Shown: one piece after another, positions 1 through 8,795 of the stretch
Position numbering within the stretch: position 1 is the first letter of the stretch
How the letters are laid out: the number at the start of each line of letters is the position of its first letter
Assembly (NCBI GenBank): GCA_019422525.1
Contig: JAHZDE010000002.1
Span: 372,001 to 436,000, forward strand
DNA from: Clostridiales bacterium
Lineage (GTDB): Bacteria > Bacillota > Clostridia > Oscillospirales > Acutalibacteraceae
Length of the DNA stretch: 64,000 nucleotides
Reading direction: 5' to 3'
Program-made: the position numbers and the translations under genes
Notes under the pieces: generated by a model
What the model was told of the DNA's origin: nothing
Seen by the model: only the letters and a program-made list of their open reading frames with translations
The model's database searches: none

Positions 1-2
1 TG

Positions 3-383
3 GGCGAGCGGGCAATGGAAATCAGTCCTATGCGCTCCGCCGCTGATGCCGGAGTATGCTGTACCATGCATCAGGATTCCCCTGTTATTCCTCCGAATAT
101 GTTGGAGTCTGTGTGGTGCGCGGTGGTACGAAAGACTCGAAACGGTGTTCAGCTGGACCCGAAGGAACGGATTTCCGTATATGAAGCACTGCGTGCAGTT
201 ACCATTAATGCCGCCCGTCAGTATGGCGAGGAAAGTACAAAAGGTACCCTTTGCCGGGGAAAACGAGCTGATATGATAATTTTGGAGAAGAATCCACTGA
301 CTGTTTCCCAAGATGAGTTGCGAGACATTCGGATTCTCAAGACCATAAAAGACGGAAAATGCCTGTTTTCTCAGGAGCTATAA
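3..383 (+). CDS. Amidohydrolase family protein, C-terminal fragment
   Basis: This is the last 126 codons of a gene that begins before the window. The sequence fits the C-terminal end of amidohydrolases of the YtcJ type: a segment rich in His, Asp and Pro (CCTMHQDSPVIPP), then a helix ending ITINAARQYGEE-like (here AVTINAARQYGEE), then KGTLCRGKRADMIILEKNP, the usual strand pattern where the chain returns to the small beta-sandwich domain. Such enzymes hydrolyse amide or related bonds in small molecules with a metal in a TIM barrel. The substrate cannot be told from this part. A strong promoter for the next gene starts about 20 bases after the stop. Confidence 0.75.
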   Translation, partial: GERAMEISPMRSAADAGVCCTMHQDSPVIPPNMLESVWCAVVRKTRNGVQLDPKERISVYEALRAVTINAARQYGEESTKGTLCRGKRADMIILEKNPLTVSQDELRDIRILKTIKDGKCLFSQEL

Positions 384-401
384 GAAAGATTGTCGAATTG
401 G

Positions 402-430
402 TTGACAATATACAGGCTTTTCTTTACAAT
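402..430 (+). promoter_or_regulatory. Sigma-A promoter for the LCP gene
   Basis: TTGACA at 402-407 and TACAAT at 425-430 are separated by exactly 17 bases. The match to the vegetative consensus is close. Transcription would start near 437, giving a leader of about 150 bases before the LCP gene at 588. Confidence 0.7.
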
Positions 431-587
431 AATATCAACATCGTATGAAGATGGATTCAGTTTATTATAAACTTACCTGTTTATATACTCTGCCATTGGC
501 AAAAAACTTTCTTGGCAGCCTGTATCAAGATTCGATGACATTGATTATAAAAGAGCTATCAAATGATATAAAAGGAGACAAGCAGGA

Positions 588-1799
588 ATGGCCAGAAATA
601 CCAGACAGCAGCCTGTACAGCGCATCCATACACAACGTCCTGTTTCAAGAAGCAGCAATGTGAAAAAGACGCCCGGACGTCCCCCGGCGAGGCAAGGACG
701 AAGTGGAAGGAACCGCACCTCCCCCAATTATGACCCATATTATCGTACCGAACCAACCCAGCCGGCAAGAGATCCAGGGCGTTCTACCTATCAGAGCCGC
801 AGAAGAAAACAGAGAAGAAAAGTCCGACGAAAGCGCACTGGGCGCCGTGCAGTGTTAGTTATGCTGTCGCTGGTAGTTCTCATCGTAGCCTGTGTCGGCG
901 GATATGGGGTATGGATGCTTTCTCGGATAAATCGGGAAGAAGTGGATACCCAGCAATATGAAGAACAGCCATCTGACGCGCCGGCCTGGACGGTAGCTAA
1001 TGAAGACGGCATTATGAATATCCTGTTAATCGGCGCCGACAGGAACAAAGATGGAAGTAATGGGCGGTCGGATATCATGATGCTCGCGTCTATAGACCAG
1101 AAAAACAAATCTCTCCGCTTGGTTTCCTTTATGCGGGACTTGTATCTGGATATTCCATCAGTAGGGTATGAGCGGTTAAATGCCACTTTTGCATATGGCG
1201 GAGCGGCACTGACCATGCAGACAATCGAAAACTATTTCCGGGTGAATATTGATCACTACATTCAGACTGATTTTCAAAACTTTGAGCTCATTATCGAAAA
1301 GATGGGCGGCGTGGATGTGGAGCTTTCCGAAGCCGAAGCAGCGTATATGAACAAAGAAAAAGGCTGGGATTTAGAGGCCGGCGTACAGCATTTAAACGCA
1401 GAGGAAGCCCTGTATTTTTCCCGGATTCGGGATTTGGACAGTGACTTTGGACGCACAGGCCGTCAACGGCAGATGATTTTGTGTATGCTGGATACCTTTA
1501 AAAAGATGAATCTGATCGATATGGCCGGAGTAGTCGCAGACTATTTGCCATATGTTACCACCGACCTTTCCAACTCAGATTTGATTGGTCTGGCATCTCT
1601 GGTTCCCGATTATTCCAACTATACAGTAGAAACCATGTATGTTCCCTATAAAGGAACCTATGAAAATATTGAAGTGGACCTTCACGGGTCCAAAGGAAAT
1701 CAAGTGTTAAAGCCGGATGTAGAAGCAAACGCAGCACTTTTAAGAAAGTTCCTCTATGGGAATGATTTGGTTTCTACAGAGAGCAAATCCGAGAAATAA
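588..1799 (+). CDS. LytR-CpsA-Psr (LCP) family cell-wall ligase
   Basis: LCP proteins transfer lipid-linked polymers such as teichoic acids or capsule onto peptidoglycan at the outer membrane face. The 403-residue product has a cytoplasmic N-terminal stretch of about 85 residues that is very rich in Arg, Lys, Thr and Pro, one membrane helix at about 88-111, and an extracellular LCP domain from about 143. Family signs are NILLIGADRNKDG, R160-SDIMMLASID, the SFMRDLYLDIP segment, and a later cluster ending FGRTGRQRQMI, whose Arg and Asp residues bind the pyrophosphate. The start has AAGGAG about 10 bases upstream. The gene stands alone between its own promoter and a strong terminator. The long basic tail is disordered-looking and may be a site of regulation, which is inference. 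Confidence 0.9.
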   Translation: MARNTRQQPVQRIHTQRPVSRSSNVKKTPGRPPARQGRSGRNRTSPNYDPYYRTEPTQPARDPGRSTYQSRRRKQRRKVRRKRTGRRAVLVMLSLVVLIVACVGGYGVWMLSRINREEVDTQQYEEQPSDAPAWTVANEDGIMNILLIGADRNKDGSNGRSDIMMLASIDQKNKSLRLVSFMRDLYLDIPSVGYERLNATFAYGGAALTMQTIENYFRVNIDHYIQTDFQNFELIIEKMGGVDVELSEAEAAYMNKEKGWDLEAGVQHLNAEEALYFSRIRDLDSDFGRTGRQRQMILCMLDTFKKMNLIDMAGVVADYLPYVTTDLSNSDLIGLASLVPDYSNYTVETMYVPYKGTYENIEVDLHGSKGNQVLKPDVEANAALLRKFLYGNDLVSTESKSEK

Positions 1800-1810
1800 T
1801 CATTTTGATA

Positions 1811-1860
1811 ATAACAAAGCCCCTCTGCTCCAAATTTTCGGAACAGAGGGGCTTTGTTAT
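1811..1860. terminator. Bidirectional terminator between converging genes
   Basis: Perfect 17-bp arms (ATAACAAAGCCCCTCTG and its complement) flank a 16-base loop. It lies between the LCP gene and the converging lipoprotein gene, and serves both strands. Confidence 0.85.
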
Positions 1861-1869
1861 TTGACTTTA

Positions 1870-2973
1870 TTATTCGGAAGCAGTGGAAGAGCTTTCGGAA
1901 GAGACCAAATCAGAATCCTTGTAGAACATCTTGGGATCATAGCTGTTAATAGCACTATCATTAAAGGTAATGTCGTCCAGCTTCTTGGCGGCTTCTTCCA
2001 TATCATTGGAATACTCTTCATTTTTCATAGTAGCGATTACATTCAAGCGCTGGCTGTCGTCAGCCAAAACTTCGTCGCACTTTTTGCTAATGGAATTCTT
2101 TTGAATCACATAGAATTTATTGGAGTCGGGCAAGTCCACATAAGCAACTTCCCCTTCTTTCATGGATTTCAATTTTTCCACAAACTCGTCGGGATAATAG
2201 GAACCATTGGTTTCCAAATCAACGGTCTGGCTCTGATAGGTGCTGGTATCGCTGTCGATAGATTTCTGATACTCTTCGGCAGCCTTTTTCATGGTCAGGT
2301 CGCCATCCTGTACTTTGGTAGCATATGCTTCAAATTCCGTTTTGGCTTTGGCCTTCTCATCATCAGTCATATCCTGACTCTTGCCGTCCTCGTCGGTTTT
2401 GGTGTAAGAGCAAGTGAAATATTCAAAGTCCGTGTAAGTGTCTTCATAGAAGGTGCGGATATCATCATCCGAAACCTCTTTTTCGCCGCCCTTACCATAC
2501 ATGGCCTGGAAAACTTTCTGGTACTTTACAATAAACTCAGAATACGCTTTCTCCAAAGAGGTTTTTGCGATTCCATACTGGTTCATCTGGCTGCTGGAAT
2601 AGGACCATACATTGCTGGTCAAAGAGGAAATCTGATTCTGATCGTCGTCAGACAGGGAAAGACCCAAATCTTCAAACCGCTGATCCACATAATACATCAG
2701 CTGAATCGACTCTTTTGCCCGGTCTTTTATCCACTGGGTACCGTCTTTTCCATCGATTTCCTGATCAAAAACAGGTTTGGAAGCATCTTCTACCTTACCG
2801 AGTGCCTCAGAATATGCGCTGGACAAATAATAGATGTACACACCGATAGCGGCCGTATCGTCGCCGCGCTTTGCGGACCAGGCTTTATCCTCGGAATAGC
2901 AGCCGGTCAGAGCTGATACCAGGCAAAGGCAGGCCGTCACACCGGCGGCAAGCTTTTTCACGATTGATTTCAT
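1870..2973 (-). CDS. PrsA/SurA-like lipoprotein, putative secretion chaperone
   Basis: The 367-residue product begins with a lipoprotein signal (lipobox ALTGC, lipid-bearing C25). The rest is hydrophilic and helical, with an Asp/Glu-rich middle (residues about 180-290) and a segment near 290-330 (MKEGEVAYVDLPDSNKFYVIQKN) that looks like the closing strands of a parvulin-type peptidyl-prolyl isomerase domain. The overall plan, with N-terminal helices, a degenerate parvulin core and a C-terminal helix, fits PrsA/SurA foldases that help exported proteins fold. I chose the ATG at 2973 over upstream ATGs because AAAGG then lies about 12 bases away. It follows mfd on the same strand, a common Clostridia arrangement. 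Catalytic activity is doubtful because the parvulin core is weakly conserved. Confidence 0.65.
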   Translation of the reverse strand: MKSIVKKLAAGVTACLCLVSALTGCYSEDKAWSAKRGDDTAAIGVYIYYLSSAYSEALGKVEDASKPVFDQEIDGKDGTQWIKDRAKESIQLMYYVDQRFEDLGLSLSDDDQNQISSLTSNVWSYSSSQMNQYGIAKTSLEKAYSEFIVKYQKVFQAMYGKGGEKEVSDDDIRTFYEDTYTDFEYFTCSYTKTDEDGKSQDMTDDEKAKAKTEFEAYATKVQDGDLTMKKAAEEYQKSIDSDTSTYQSQTVDLETNGSYYPDEFVEKLKSMKEGEVAYVDLPDSNKFYVIQKNSISKKCDEVLADDSQRLNVIATMKNEEYSNDMEEAAKKLDDITFNDSAINSYDPKMFYKDSDLVSSESSSTASE

Positions 2974-3094
2974 TTGCGGAACCATGCCTTTCTTCAATAA
3001 TTTGAACTTTTTTTACAGAAATTGTCTCTTTTGCAGAAACAAAACTATTATAACTCAAAGAAACGGGGATGTCCAGAGCGAATCTGGGCTTTTC

Positions 3095-6000
3095 TCACGG
3101 ATTCTCAGAATTTGGCTCCTGCATCAGTTTCAGGGTTTCTTCCAGAACCGCCAGCGGCTCCAAGGCAGAGGGGATTTTGATACTGATATAGGGACGGCTG
3201 CCGGCAGACAGAAGAACCCTGCCTTTCATTGCACCGGTAAGCCTTGCCATTTGAGCCATATCAATTTTCGATTTGTAAAGCAGCAGATGGTCATTCATCT
3301 GTTTTACTTCGGTAATACCGAGGGAGCCGGCCAGATTTCGAAGCAGCGCCACGTCAATCAGACCCTTCACTGCCTGGGGCGGATCACCAAACCGGTCGAT
3401 CAGTTCATCCACCACATCAGCGGAGTCCTCAAAGGTACGGATATCGGCAATCCGGCGATAGATTTCCAGCCGTTGGTTGAGGCTGGAAATATACTTTTCG
3501 GGAATATGGGCGTTGATTTGCATATCCACAATACACTCTTCATCTGCACTTTGCACCTCTTCGCCTTTTTCCCGCTGAACCGCTTCGCCCAGCAATTTGA
3601 GATATAAGTCATATCCTACCGATTCCATGTGGCCGTGCTGTTCACCGCCCAGAATGTTTCCTGCACCGCGGATTTCCAAATCCCGCATGGCAATTTTAAA
3701 TCCGGAGCCGAATTCCGTGAATTCCCGAATGGCCGAGAGCCGTTTCTGAGCAATTTCTGTCAGTACCTTACAGGGGGTAAAAGTCAAATAGGCATAAGCC
3801 CGGCGGGAAGAACGTCCCACACGGCCGCGAATCTGGTGAAGCTGAGAAAGCCCCAGCCTGTCAGCATTATCGATAATCAATGTGTTGGCGTTGGGGACAT
3901 CCACACCGGTTTCAATAATGGTAGTACACACCAGTACGTCGATTTCGTGGTCAATCAGTTTTCGCCACACTTCCGAAAGTTCATGCTCGCTCATTTTTCC
4001 ATGTCCAAATCCCACCCTTGCTTCCGGGATTTTGGCCTGGATATTGGCGGCAACCCTTTCAATAGAGCCCACATCATTGTGAAGATAATATACCTGTCCG
4101 CCTCTCCGAAGTTCCCGACGGATGGCATCGGCAATAATAGTAGGGTCGTGCTCCAATACATAAGTCTGTACCGGGTGACGGTCGTGTGGAGCTTCTTCAA
4201 TCACCGACATATCCCGAATTCCGGAAAGAGCCATATTCAGGGTACGGGGAATCGGGGTAGCGGAAAGAGTCAGAACATCTACATTATGACAGACTTCCTT
4301 CAGCTTTTCTTTCTGTGCCACACCGAACCGCTGCTCTTCGTCAATAATCAGCAGCCCCAAATCATGGAACTGTACGTCCTTAGATACCAGCCGATGGGTT
4401 CCCACCACAATATCCACTTCTCCGCGCCGCAGCTGACGGAGAATTTCTTCCTGTTGTTTCGGCGTGCGAAAACGGGAGAGCAGTTCAACTTTTACCGGGA
4501 AGCCCTCCATACGTTTGCAAATGGTCTGGAAATGCTGCCATGCCAAGATGGTGGTGGGTACCAGCAAAGCGCACTGCTTGGAATCGCTCACACATTTAAA
4601 AGCGGCCCGCAGCGCCACTTCCGTTTTTCCAAAGCCCACATCTCCGCAAAGCAGACGGTCCATAGGGGCCTGCCGCTCCATATCCTCTTTGATTTCATGG
4701 ATGCACCGCAGCTGGTCGTCGGTTTCGTCATAGGGGAAGTGAGCCTCAAAGTCCCGCTGCCATTGGGTGTCTTCCGGAAAAGCATGGCCTTTTGCCTGCA
4801 TCCGCTGGGCATAGAGCTTGATGAGTTCCTTTGCCATATCCCGCACAGCGGCACGTACCCGGGTTTTGGCCTTCTGCCATTCGGTTCCGCCCAGACGATG
4901 GAGCTTTACGTTGGCATCCTCCCGGGGACCAATATATTTGGACACCATATCCAACTGGGTAACCGGAACATAGAGCACATCGTTTTTGGCATACTTGACT
5001 TTAATATAGTCCTTGACGATTCCATGCATCTCGATTTTGTGGATTCCCTCAAAGATTCCGATTCCGTGGGAAACGTGTACTACATAATCTCCGGGAGAAA
5101 GCTCCGCAAGGCTGTAAATTTCCTGGGCATTTTTATTGCGCTTTTGCCGCTTGGGTTTGAGGGAAGAATTGATATGCCCATGGCTGATAATGCCCAGCCC
5201 TGCCTCGGGAAATTCCATTCCGGCGGAAAGAGAGCCGGGCAATACTGCCACGGTGCCGGGAGCAATAGTTTCCGGGTCTTCCAAAAAAGCAGCCGGAAGC
5301 TTTTCCGCCTGCAAATCAGCGGCCACTGTCCGGGCGGAACGCTCACTTCCCGCCAGTACCACACACCGATACCGGTTGTGCAGCATGGCCTGCAAATCTT
5401 CCGCAAGCAGTTCGGTGCTGCCGCCCCATACCGAGAGCTGCCGTGCTGTTACATTGAGAAGTGTACGGACGGGGGCGTCATAACCGCCATGGGCAAAGAC
5501 ATCGAGAAAAATGGCGCCGAAAGTTTCATACCGGCTCATGACCATTGCCCAGTCTTCCCAGAAGGTATCCAGTCCCCGGCACAGCACACCTTCCATCAGA
5601 TATTCCTTCACATCTTCTCCCCATTGCCACAGAGCGGAGCGCACACGGTCTTTGACTCTTGCCGGTTCAGAAACAAACAGCAGAGTATCCGCTGTATCAA
5701 AGTAGTCAAACAGCGTTACCGATTTTCCATAAATCAGGGAAATATATTTATCCGCACAGCCAATATGCACCCCGTTTTCCAATTTGTCGGCCTCTCCGTG
5801 GAGAATGGTTTTGGCAGCCGGCGCACTTTTGCCTCGGAGGGAATCGGCCAGTTTGCGGATTTTTTTGGCCAGCAGGGAAGGGTTATCAATAATGACTTCC
5901 CGGGAAGGAGCCACAACTACCTGTTCCAAGACATCGTCCGTCCGGCGCTGGGTTTCCGGGTCAAAGAAAGAAAGAGTATCAATTTCGTCCCCCCAGAATT

Positions 6001-6592
6001 CCATTCGGACAGGCAGAGACGCGCTGGGAGTAAAGAAATCGAGAATTCCGCCCCGTCTGGAAAATTGGCCAGGCCCTTCAATCTGGTCTGCCCGTTCATA
6101 GCCGCAGCTTACGAGCAGCTTTACCACCTCTTCCGGGCTTACCTCGTCGGCGGGATGGAAGGTACGGGTGCGGGACTGCAAAACATCCGGCGGTAGGATA
6201 TATTGCAAAGCTGCATCCACACAAGCTACGACACAGTCACAAGCTTCCGGGTCATCTTTGGGAAGCAGCAGCCGGGAGAGCACCTGCAGGCGCTGTAGTT
6301 CATATTCGTGGCTGGCGCCGGCAGTATCCCGAAAACTGAAATCCCGCAGCGGATAGACGAGCGGGTGCATACCCATGGAAGACAGGTCATCACATAGTCT
6401 CTGTGCTTCCCGTTCGTCACCGGTTAATACTAGGGCCTTGCGCTGTGTCATAGAAGTAAGCGTGCGAATATAAGCTGCTTTGTGTACAGCTGAAAGCCCG
6501 GTAACGGCAGCGGGAAGTTTTCCTTCTTTCACAGCGGCAGAAAGTTCCTGCATTTCCCCAGTGCCGGAGAGAATTCCGGTAAGAAACTTCAT
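3095..6592 (-). CDS. mfd: Transcription-repair coupling factor Mfd
   Basis: Mfd pushes or removes RNA polymerase stalled at DNA damage and recruits UvrA. The 1165-residue length is normal. Visible parts are the UvrB-like N-terminal modules, the RNA-polymerase-interacting domain around 475-560 (LSPGDYVVHVSHGIGIFEGI), and the helicase motor with Walker A GDVGFGKTE near residue 650, DEEQ box IIDEEQRFGV, motif SATPIPRTLNMAL, and motif VI region HQIRGRVGRSSRRAYAYL, followed by the TRCF C-terminal domain. The start at 6592 is an ATG with AAGGAG 9 bases upstream; the in-frame TTG further up is rejected. It lies 25 bases downstream of pth, so the two are probably one operon. Confidence 0.97.
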   Translation of the reverse strand: MKFLTGILSGTGEMQELSAAVKEGKLPAAVTGLSAVHKAAYIRTLTSMTQRKALVLTGDEREAQRLCDDLSSMGMHPLVYPLRDFSFRDTAGASHEYELQRLQVLSRLLLPKDDPEACDCVVACVDAALQYILPPDVLQSRTRTFHPADEVSPEEVVKLLVSCGYERADQIEGPGQFSRRGGILDFFTPSASLPVRMEFWGDEIDTLSFFDPETQRRTDDVLEQVVVAPSREVIIDNPSLLAKKIRKLADSLRGKSAPAAKTILHGEADKLENGVHIGCADKYISLIYGKSVTLFDYFDTADTLLFVSEPARVKDRVRSALWQWGEDVKEYLMEGVLCRGLDTFWEDWAMVMSRYETFGAIFLDVFAHGGYDAPVRTLLNVTARQLSVWGGSTELLAEDLQAMLHNRYRCVVLAGSERSARTVAADLQAEKLPAAFLEDPETIAPGTVAVLPGSLSAGMEFPEAGLGIISHGHINSSLKPKRQKRNKNAQEIYSLAELSPGDYVVHVSHGIGIFEGIHKIEMHGIVKDYIKVKYAKNDVLYVPVTQLDMVSKYIGPREDANVKLHRLGGTEWQKAKTRVRAAVRDMAKELIKLYAQRMQAKGHAFPEDTQWQRDFEAHFPYDETDDQLRCIHEIKEDMERQAPMDRLLCGDVGFGKTEVALRAAFKCVSDSKQCALLVPTTILAWQHFQTICKRMEGFPVKVELLSRFRTPKQQEEILRQLRRGEVDIVVGTHRLVSKDVQFHDLGLLIIDEEQRFGVAQKEKLKEVCHNVDVLTLSATPIPRTLNMALSGIRDMSVIEEAPHDRHPVQTYVLEHDPTIIADAIRRELRRGGQVYYLHNDVGSIERVAANIQAKIPEARVGFGHGKMSEHELSEVWRKLIDHEIDVLVCTTIIETGVDVPNANTLIIDNADRLGLSQLHQIRGRVGRSSRRAYAYLTFTPCKVLTEIAQKRLSAIREFTEFGSGFKIAMRDLEIRGAGNILGGEQHGHMESVGYDLYLKLLGEAVQREKGEEVQSADEECIVDMQINAHIPEKYISSLNQRLEIYRRIADIRTFEDSADVVDELIDRFGDPPQAVKGLIDVALLRNLAGSLGITEVKQMNDHLLLYKSKIDMAQMARLTGAMKGRVLLSAGSRPYISIKIPSALEPLAVLEETLKLMQEPNSENP

Positions 6593-6617
6593 AATCAGGC
6601 TCCTTTTCAAATTCCCA

Positions 6618-7232
6618 TCAGGAAGTGTAGCGGTTCATGGCTTCGTCAATCTTCCCCTGTACGATAAGTTCCGCAGCAGAGGCGGCCCGTTCGGCAGCAT
6701 CCTCAAGGGCTTTTCGTTCGTCCTCCGTAAAGTGGGAGAGTACCCAATCAGCAAGATCCCAGTTGGGATTCGGCTTTTTGCCAACGCCCATTTTAATACG
6801 GGGGAAGGTATCTTTTCCGGACAGGTAGATGATATTCTTAATGCCGTTGTGGCCGCCGTCGCTGCCTTTTCGGCGGATACGCAGCCTGCCCGGCTCCAGA
6901 GAGATGTCGTCGAAGATTACCAGAACCTTTTCCGGCGGCAGCTTATAAAAGGCCATAGCTTCCTGTACTGACTGGCCGCTGAGATTCATAAAGGTAGAGG
7001 GTTTGAGAAGCAGGACTTTTTTGCCTCCTAACATTCCTTCTCCACACAGACCCTTGAATTTGATACGGTCTACCCTTGCGCCAATTTTTTCTGCAATCGT
7101 ATCCAAAGTGATAAATCCGGCATTGTGTCGGGTGTTTTCATACTGGCGGCCGGGATTTCCCAAGCCAACAATCAAAAATTCTACCGGTCCGGCAGGAACT
7201 GTAGAACGGGAAGAAAAAAGCTTCGAAAACAT
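6618..7232 (-). CDS. pth: Peptidyl-tRNA hydrolase
   Basis: Pth releases tRNA from peptidyl-tRNAs that drop off the ribosome. The 204-residue product carries the family signature at its N-terminus (FLIVGLGNPGRQYENTRHNAGF, with the catalytic His in TRHNAG), the substrate loop FMNLSG, and the IFDDISLEPGRLRIRRKGSDGGHNG region. A short N-terminal extension of about 17 residues (MFSKLFSSRSTVPAGP) precedes the core. The ATG at 7232 has AAGGAG a few bases upstream; longer in-frame extensions lack family similarity. The pth-mfd gene order is common in Firmicutes. Confidence 0.95.
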   Translation of the reverse strand: MFSKLFSSRSTVPAGPVEFLIVGLGNPGRQYENTRHNAGFITLDTIAEKIGARVDRIKFKGLCGEGMLGGKKVLLLKPSTFMNLSGQSVQEAMAFYKLPPEKVLVIFDDISLEPGRLRIRRKGSDGGHNGIKNIIYLSGKDTFPRIKMGVGKKPNPNWDLADWVLSHFTEDERKALEDAAERAASAAELIVQGKIDEAMNRYTS

Positions 7233-7314
7233 AAGAACTCCTTTATTGTATGTTGTTGTATGAAATTTGGGGTCAACCGCAAAAGGGCAACCCGTTTTAC
7301 AAACAGCAGGATAT

Positions 7315-7345
7315 GGCGGGATGGAAACTCCACCCCGCCTTTTTA
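7315..7345 (+). terminator. Terminator-like hairpin facing against the local genes
   Basis: GGCGGG-A-TGGA, loop AAC, TCCA-C-CCCGCC, then TTTTT. The T-tract is on the plus strand, but the genes on both sides (prs and pth) run on the minus strand. No plus-strand gene is visible just before it. Confidence 0.5.
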
Positions 7346-7426
7346 TACAGCAGTATAGCATATCCAAAATGAAAAGAAAAGCAGAAAAATGTCGCAAAAA
7401 CCCCGGGAAAATGCGCTAAAAAATCA

Positions 7427-8386
7427 TTACAGGAACATGGGGGAAACAGGCTTGTCCTCGTAAATTCGGTCAATCGCCTGGGCGAAGAGGGGAGCGGTGG
7501 AAAGGATCGAGAAGTTAGGCAGCAGCTTTTCCTCCGGCAGAGGAATCGTATCCAGCAGCAGCAGTTCCCGGATGCAGCTTTCCCGCAGCCGGTCGATAGC
7601 AGGGCCGGAAAGAACACCGTGAGTAGCACAGGCATAGACATCGGTAGCGCCGCCCATTTCCACACAGGCTTTGGCAGCATTGCATAATGTGCCGGCGGTA
7701 TCGATCATATCGTCCACCAGAATAACCTTTTTCCCGCGGATTTCTCCGATAATGTTCATGACTTCCGAAACATTGGCCTGCGGACGCCGTTTGTCAATCA
7801 CAGCCAGCGGACATCCAATTCGCTGGGCAAAATTCCGGGAGCGGGTAACAGAGCCCAAGTCAGGGGAAACCACTACAAATTCGTTTTCTCTTCCGTGAAT
7901 ACGGTCACGCAGGAAAGAAGCCAGCAGCGGCGCACCCAGTAAATGGTCAACGGGAATGTCAAAAAAGCCCTGAATCTGAGCGGCATGTAAATCCATGGTC
8001 ACCACACGGTCAATTCCGGACACCGTGAGCAGATTGGCAACCAGTTTGGCAGAGATGGGGTCTCGGGCACGGGCCTTGCGGTCCTGCCGGGCATAGCCAT
8101 AATAAGGAATGACCGCCGTAATGCTGGCGGCGGAAGCCCGGCGCATGGCATCAGACAAAATCAGGATTTCCATCAGGTGAGAGTTAACGGGTTGACAGGT
8201 GGACTGGATGATAAAGCAGTCGGAGCCTCGGACGGATTCTTCCAGAGAAATGGAAATTTCCCCGTCGCTAAAAGTGGTCACCTTGCACTTTCCCAGAGGA
8301 AGCCCAAGATTTTCTGCAATTTGACGGGCCAGCTCCGGGTTAGCGCTGCCTGAAAAAATTTTAATATCCTTTCCGTGTAAATTCAT
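7427..8386 (-). CDS. prs: Ribose-phosphate pyrophosphokinase
   Basis: Makes PRPP from ribose 5-phosphate and ATP for purine, pyrimidine, NAD, His and Trp synthesis. The 319-residue length is standard. Visible motifs are the ATP-contact segment YYGYARQDRKARARDPISAKL, the metal-site strand VVTMDLHAAQIQGFFDIPVDHL, and the PRPP-binding loop VILVDDMIDTAGTL. The ATG has AAAGGGG close upstream. In many Firmicutes prs follows glmU and precedes pth-mfd; here pth and mfd follow after a gap of about 195 bases. Confidence 0.97.
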   Translation of the reverse strand: MNLHGKDIKIFSGSANPELARQIAENLGLPLGKCKVTTFSDGEISISLEESVRGSDCFIIQSTCQPVNSHLMEILILSDAMRRASAASITAVIPYYGYARQDRKARARDPISAKLVANLLTVSGIDRVVTMDLHAAQIQGFFDIPVDHLLGAPLLASFLRDRIHGRENEFVVVSPDLGSVTRSRNFAQRIGCPLAVIDKRRPQANVSEVMNIIGEIRGKKVILVDDMIDTAGTLCNAAKACVEMGGATDVYACATHGVLSGPAIDRLRESCIRELLLLDTIPLPEEKLLPNFSILSTAPLFAQAIDRIYEDKPVSPMFL

Positions 8387-8450
8387 GTCAATACCCCTTT
8401 CTGAAATCTACCCCACTCCAATGGGGCGGCAGCATAGTCAATATATATTT

Positions 8451-8479
8451 ATTATGACAGCGCCAAGGAAGATTTACAA
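8451..8479 (-). promoter_or_regulatory. Promoter for prs
   Basis: On the minus strand TTGTAA, 17 bases, CATAAT. It lies about 65 bases upstream of the prs start codon in the divergent region shared with ppdK. Confidence 0.45.
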
Positions 8480-8646
8480 GGTAAAAACATAAAATTTTCT
8501 CATGGGAGAAGGTGACTTTTGCCCAAATGCAGGGGAGACGACGGTGAAATTATACGAAGTATCATGTGGCTGTGCTATTTTTATGAAATATGGCGGCTTT
8601 GGAGAGATTTTTTTCTAAAAAAGGTATGGAATTTGAGGCAATGATT

Positions 8647-8655
8647 TGCTATAAT
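8647..8655 (+). promoter_or_regulatory. ppdK: Extended -10 promoter for ppdK
   Basis: TGC immediately before a perfect TATAAT (8650-8655) forms an extended -10 element. No good -35 is seen 17 bases upstream, which is tolerated by extended -10 promoters. The transcript leader would be about 135 bases. Confidence 0.5.
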
Positions 8656-8714
8656 ACAAGTAGAGCAGCATCGAAGGGGATTTTCCCGCCGATGATTGAT
8701 CTCAATGCTGACAG

Positions 8715-8768
8715 ATTGGGAATTTGGACAAGCCTTTTTCACGAAAGGTTTCTCATGTCCTGCCCAAT
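8715..8768 (+). promoter_or_regulatory. Nested leader hairpin upstream of ppdK
   Basis: Three helices nest in the leader RNA: ATTGGG/CCCAAT (8715-8720 with 8763-8768), GGACA/TGTCC (8726-8730 with 8756-8760) and AGCCTTT/AAAGGTT (8731-8737 with 8744-8750, one G-U). It ends 12 bases before the AGGAGG of ppdK. It has no T-tract, so it is not a simple terminator. Confidence 0.45.
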
Positions 8769-8795
8769 TTAAAATTATGTAGGAGGTATCTTCCA

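Larger units (their letters stand above)
8387..8795. other. 409-base divergent intergenic region, prs to ppdK
   Basis: It contains the prs promoter (minus strand, 8451-8479), an extended -10 promoter for ppdK at 8647-8655, and a nested hairpin at 8715-8768. The short open frames here have no good ribosome binding site and are not called. Confidence 0.6.

Noticed and set aside
445..663. Small ORF upstream of and overlapping the LCP gene
   Set aside because: No ribosome binding site, overlap with the LCP start, and no coding signature.
3629..6196. Long open frame on the plus strand opposite mfd
   Set aside because: Antisense shadow of mfd with no ribosome binding site and no recognisable motif.
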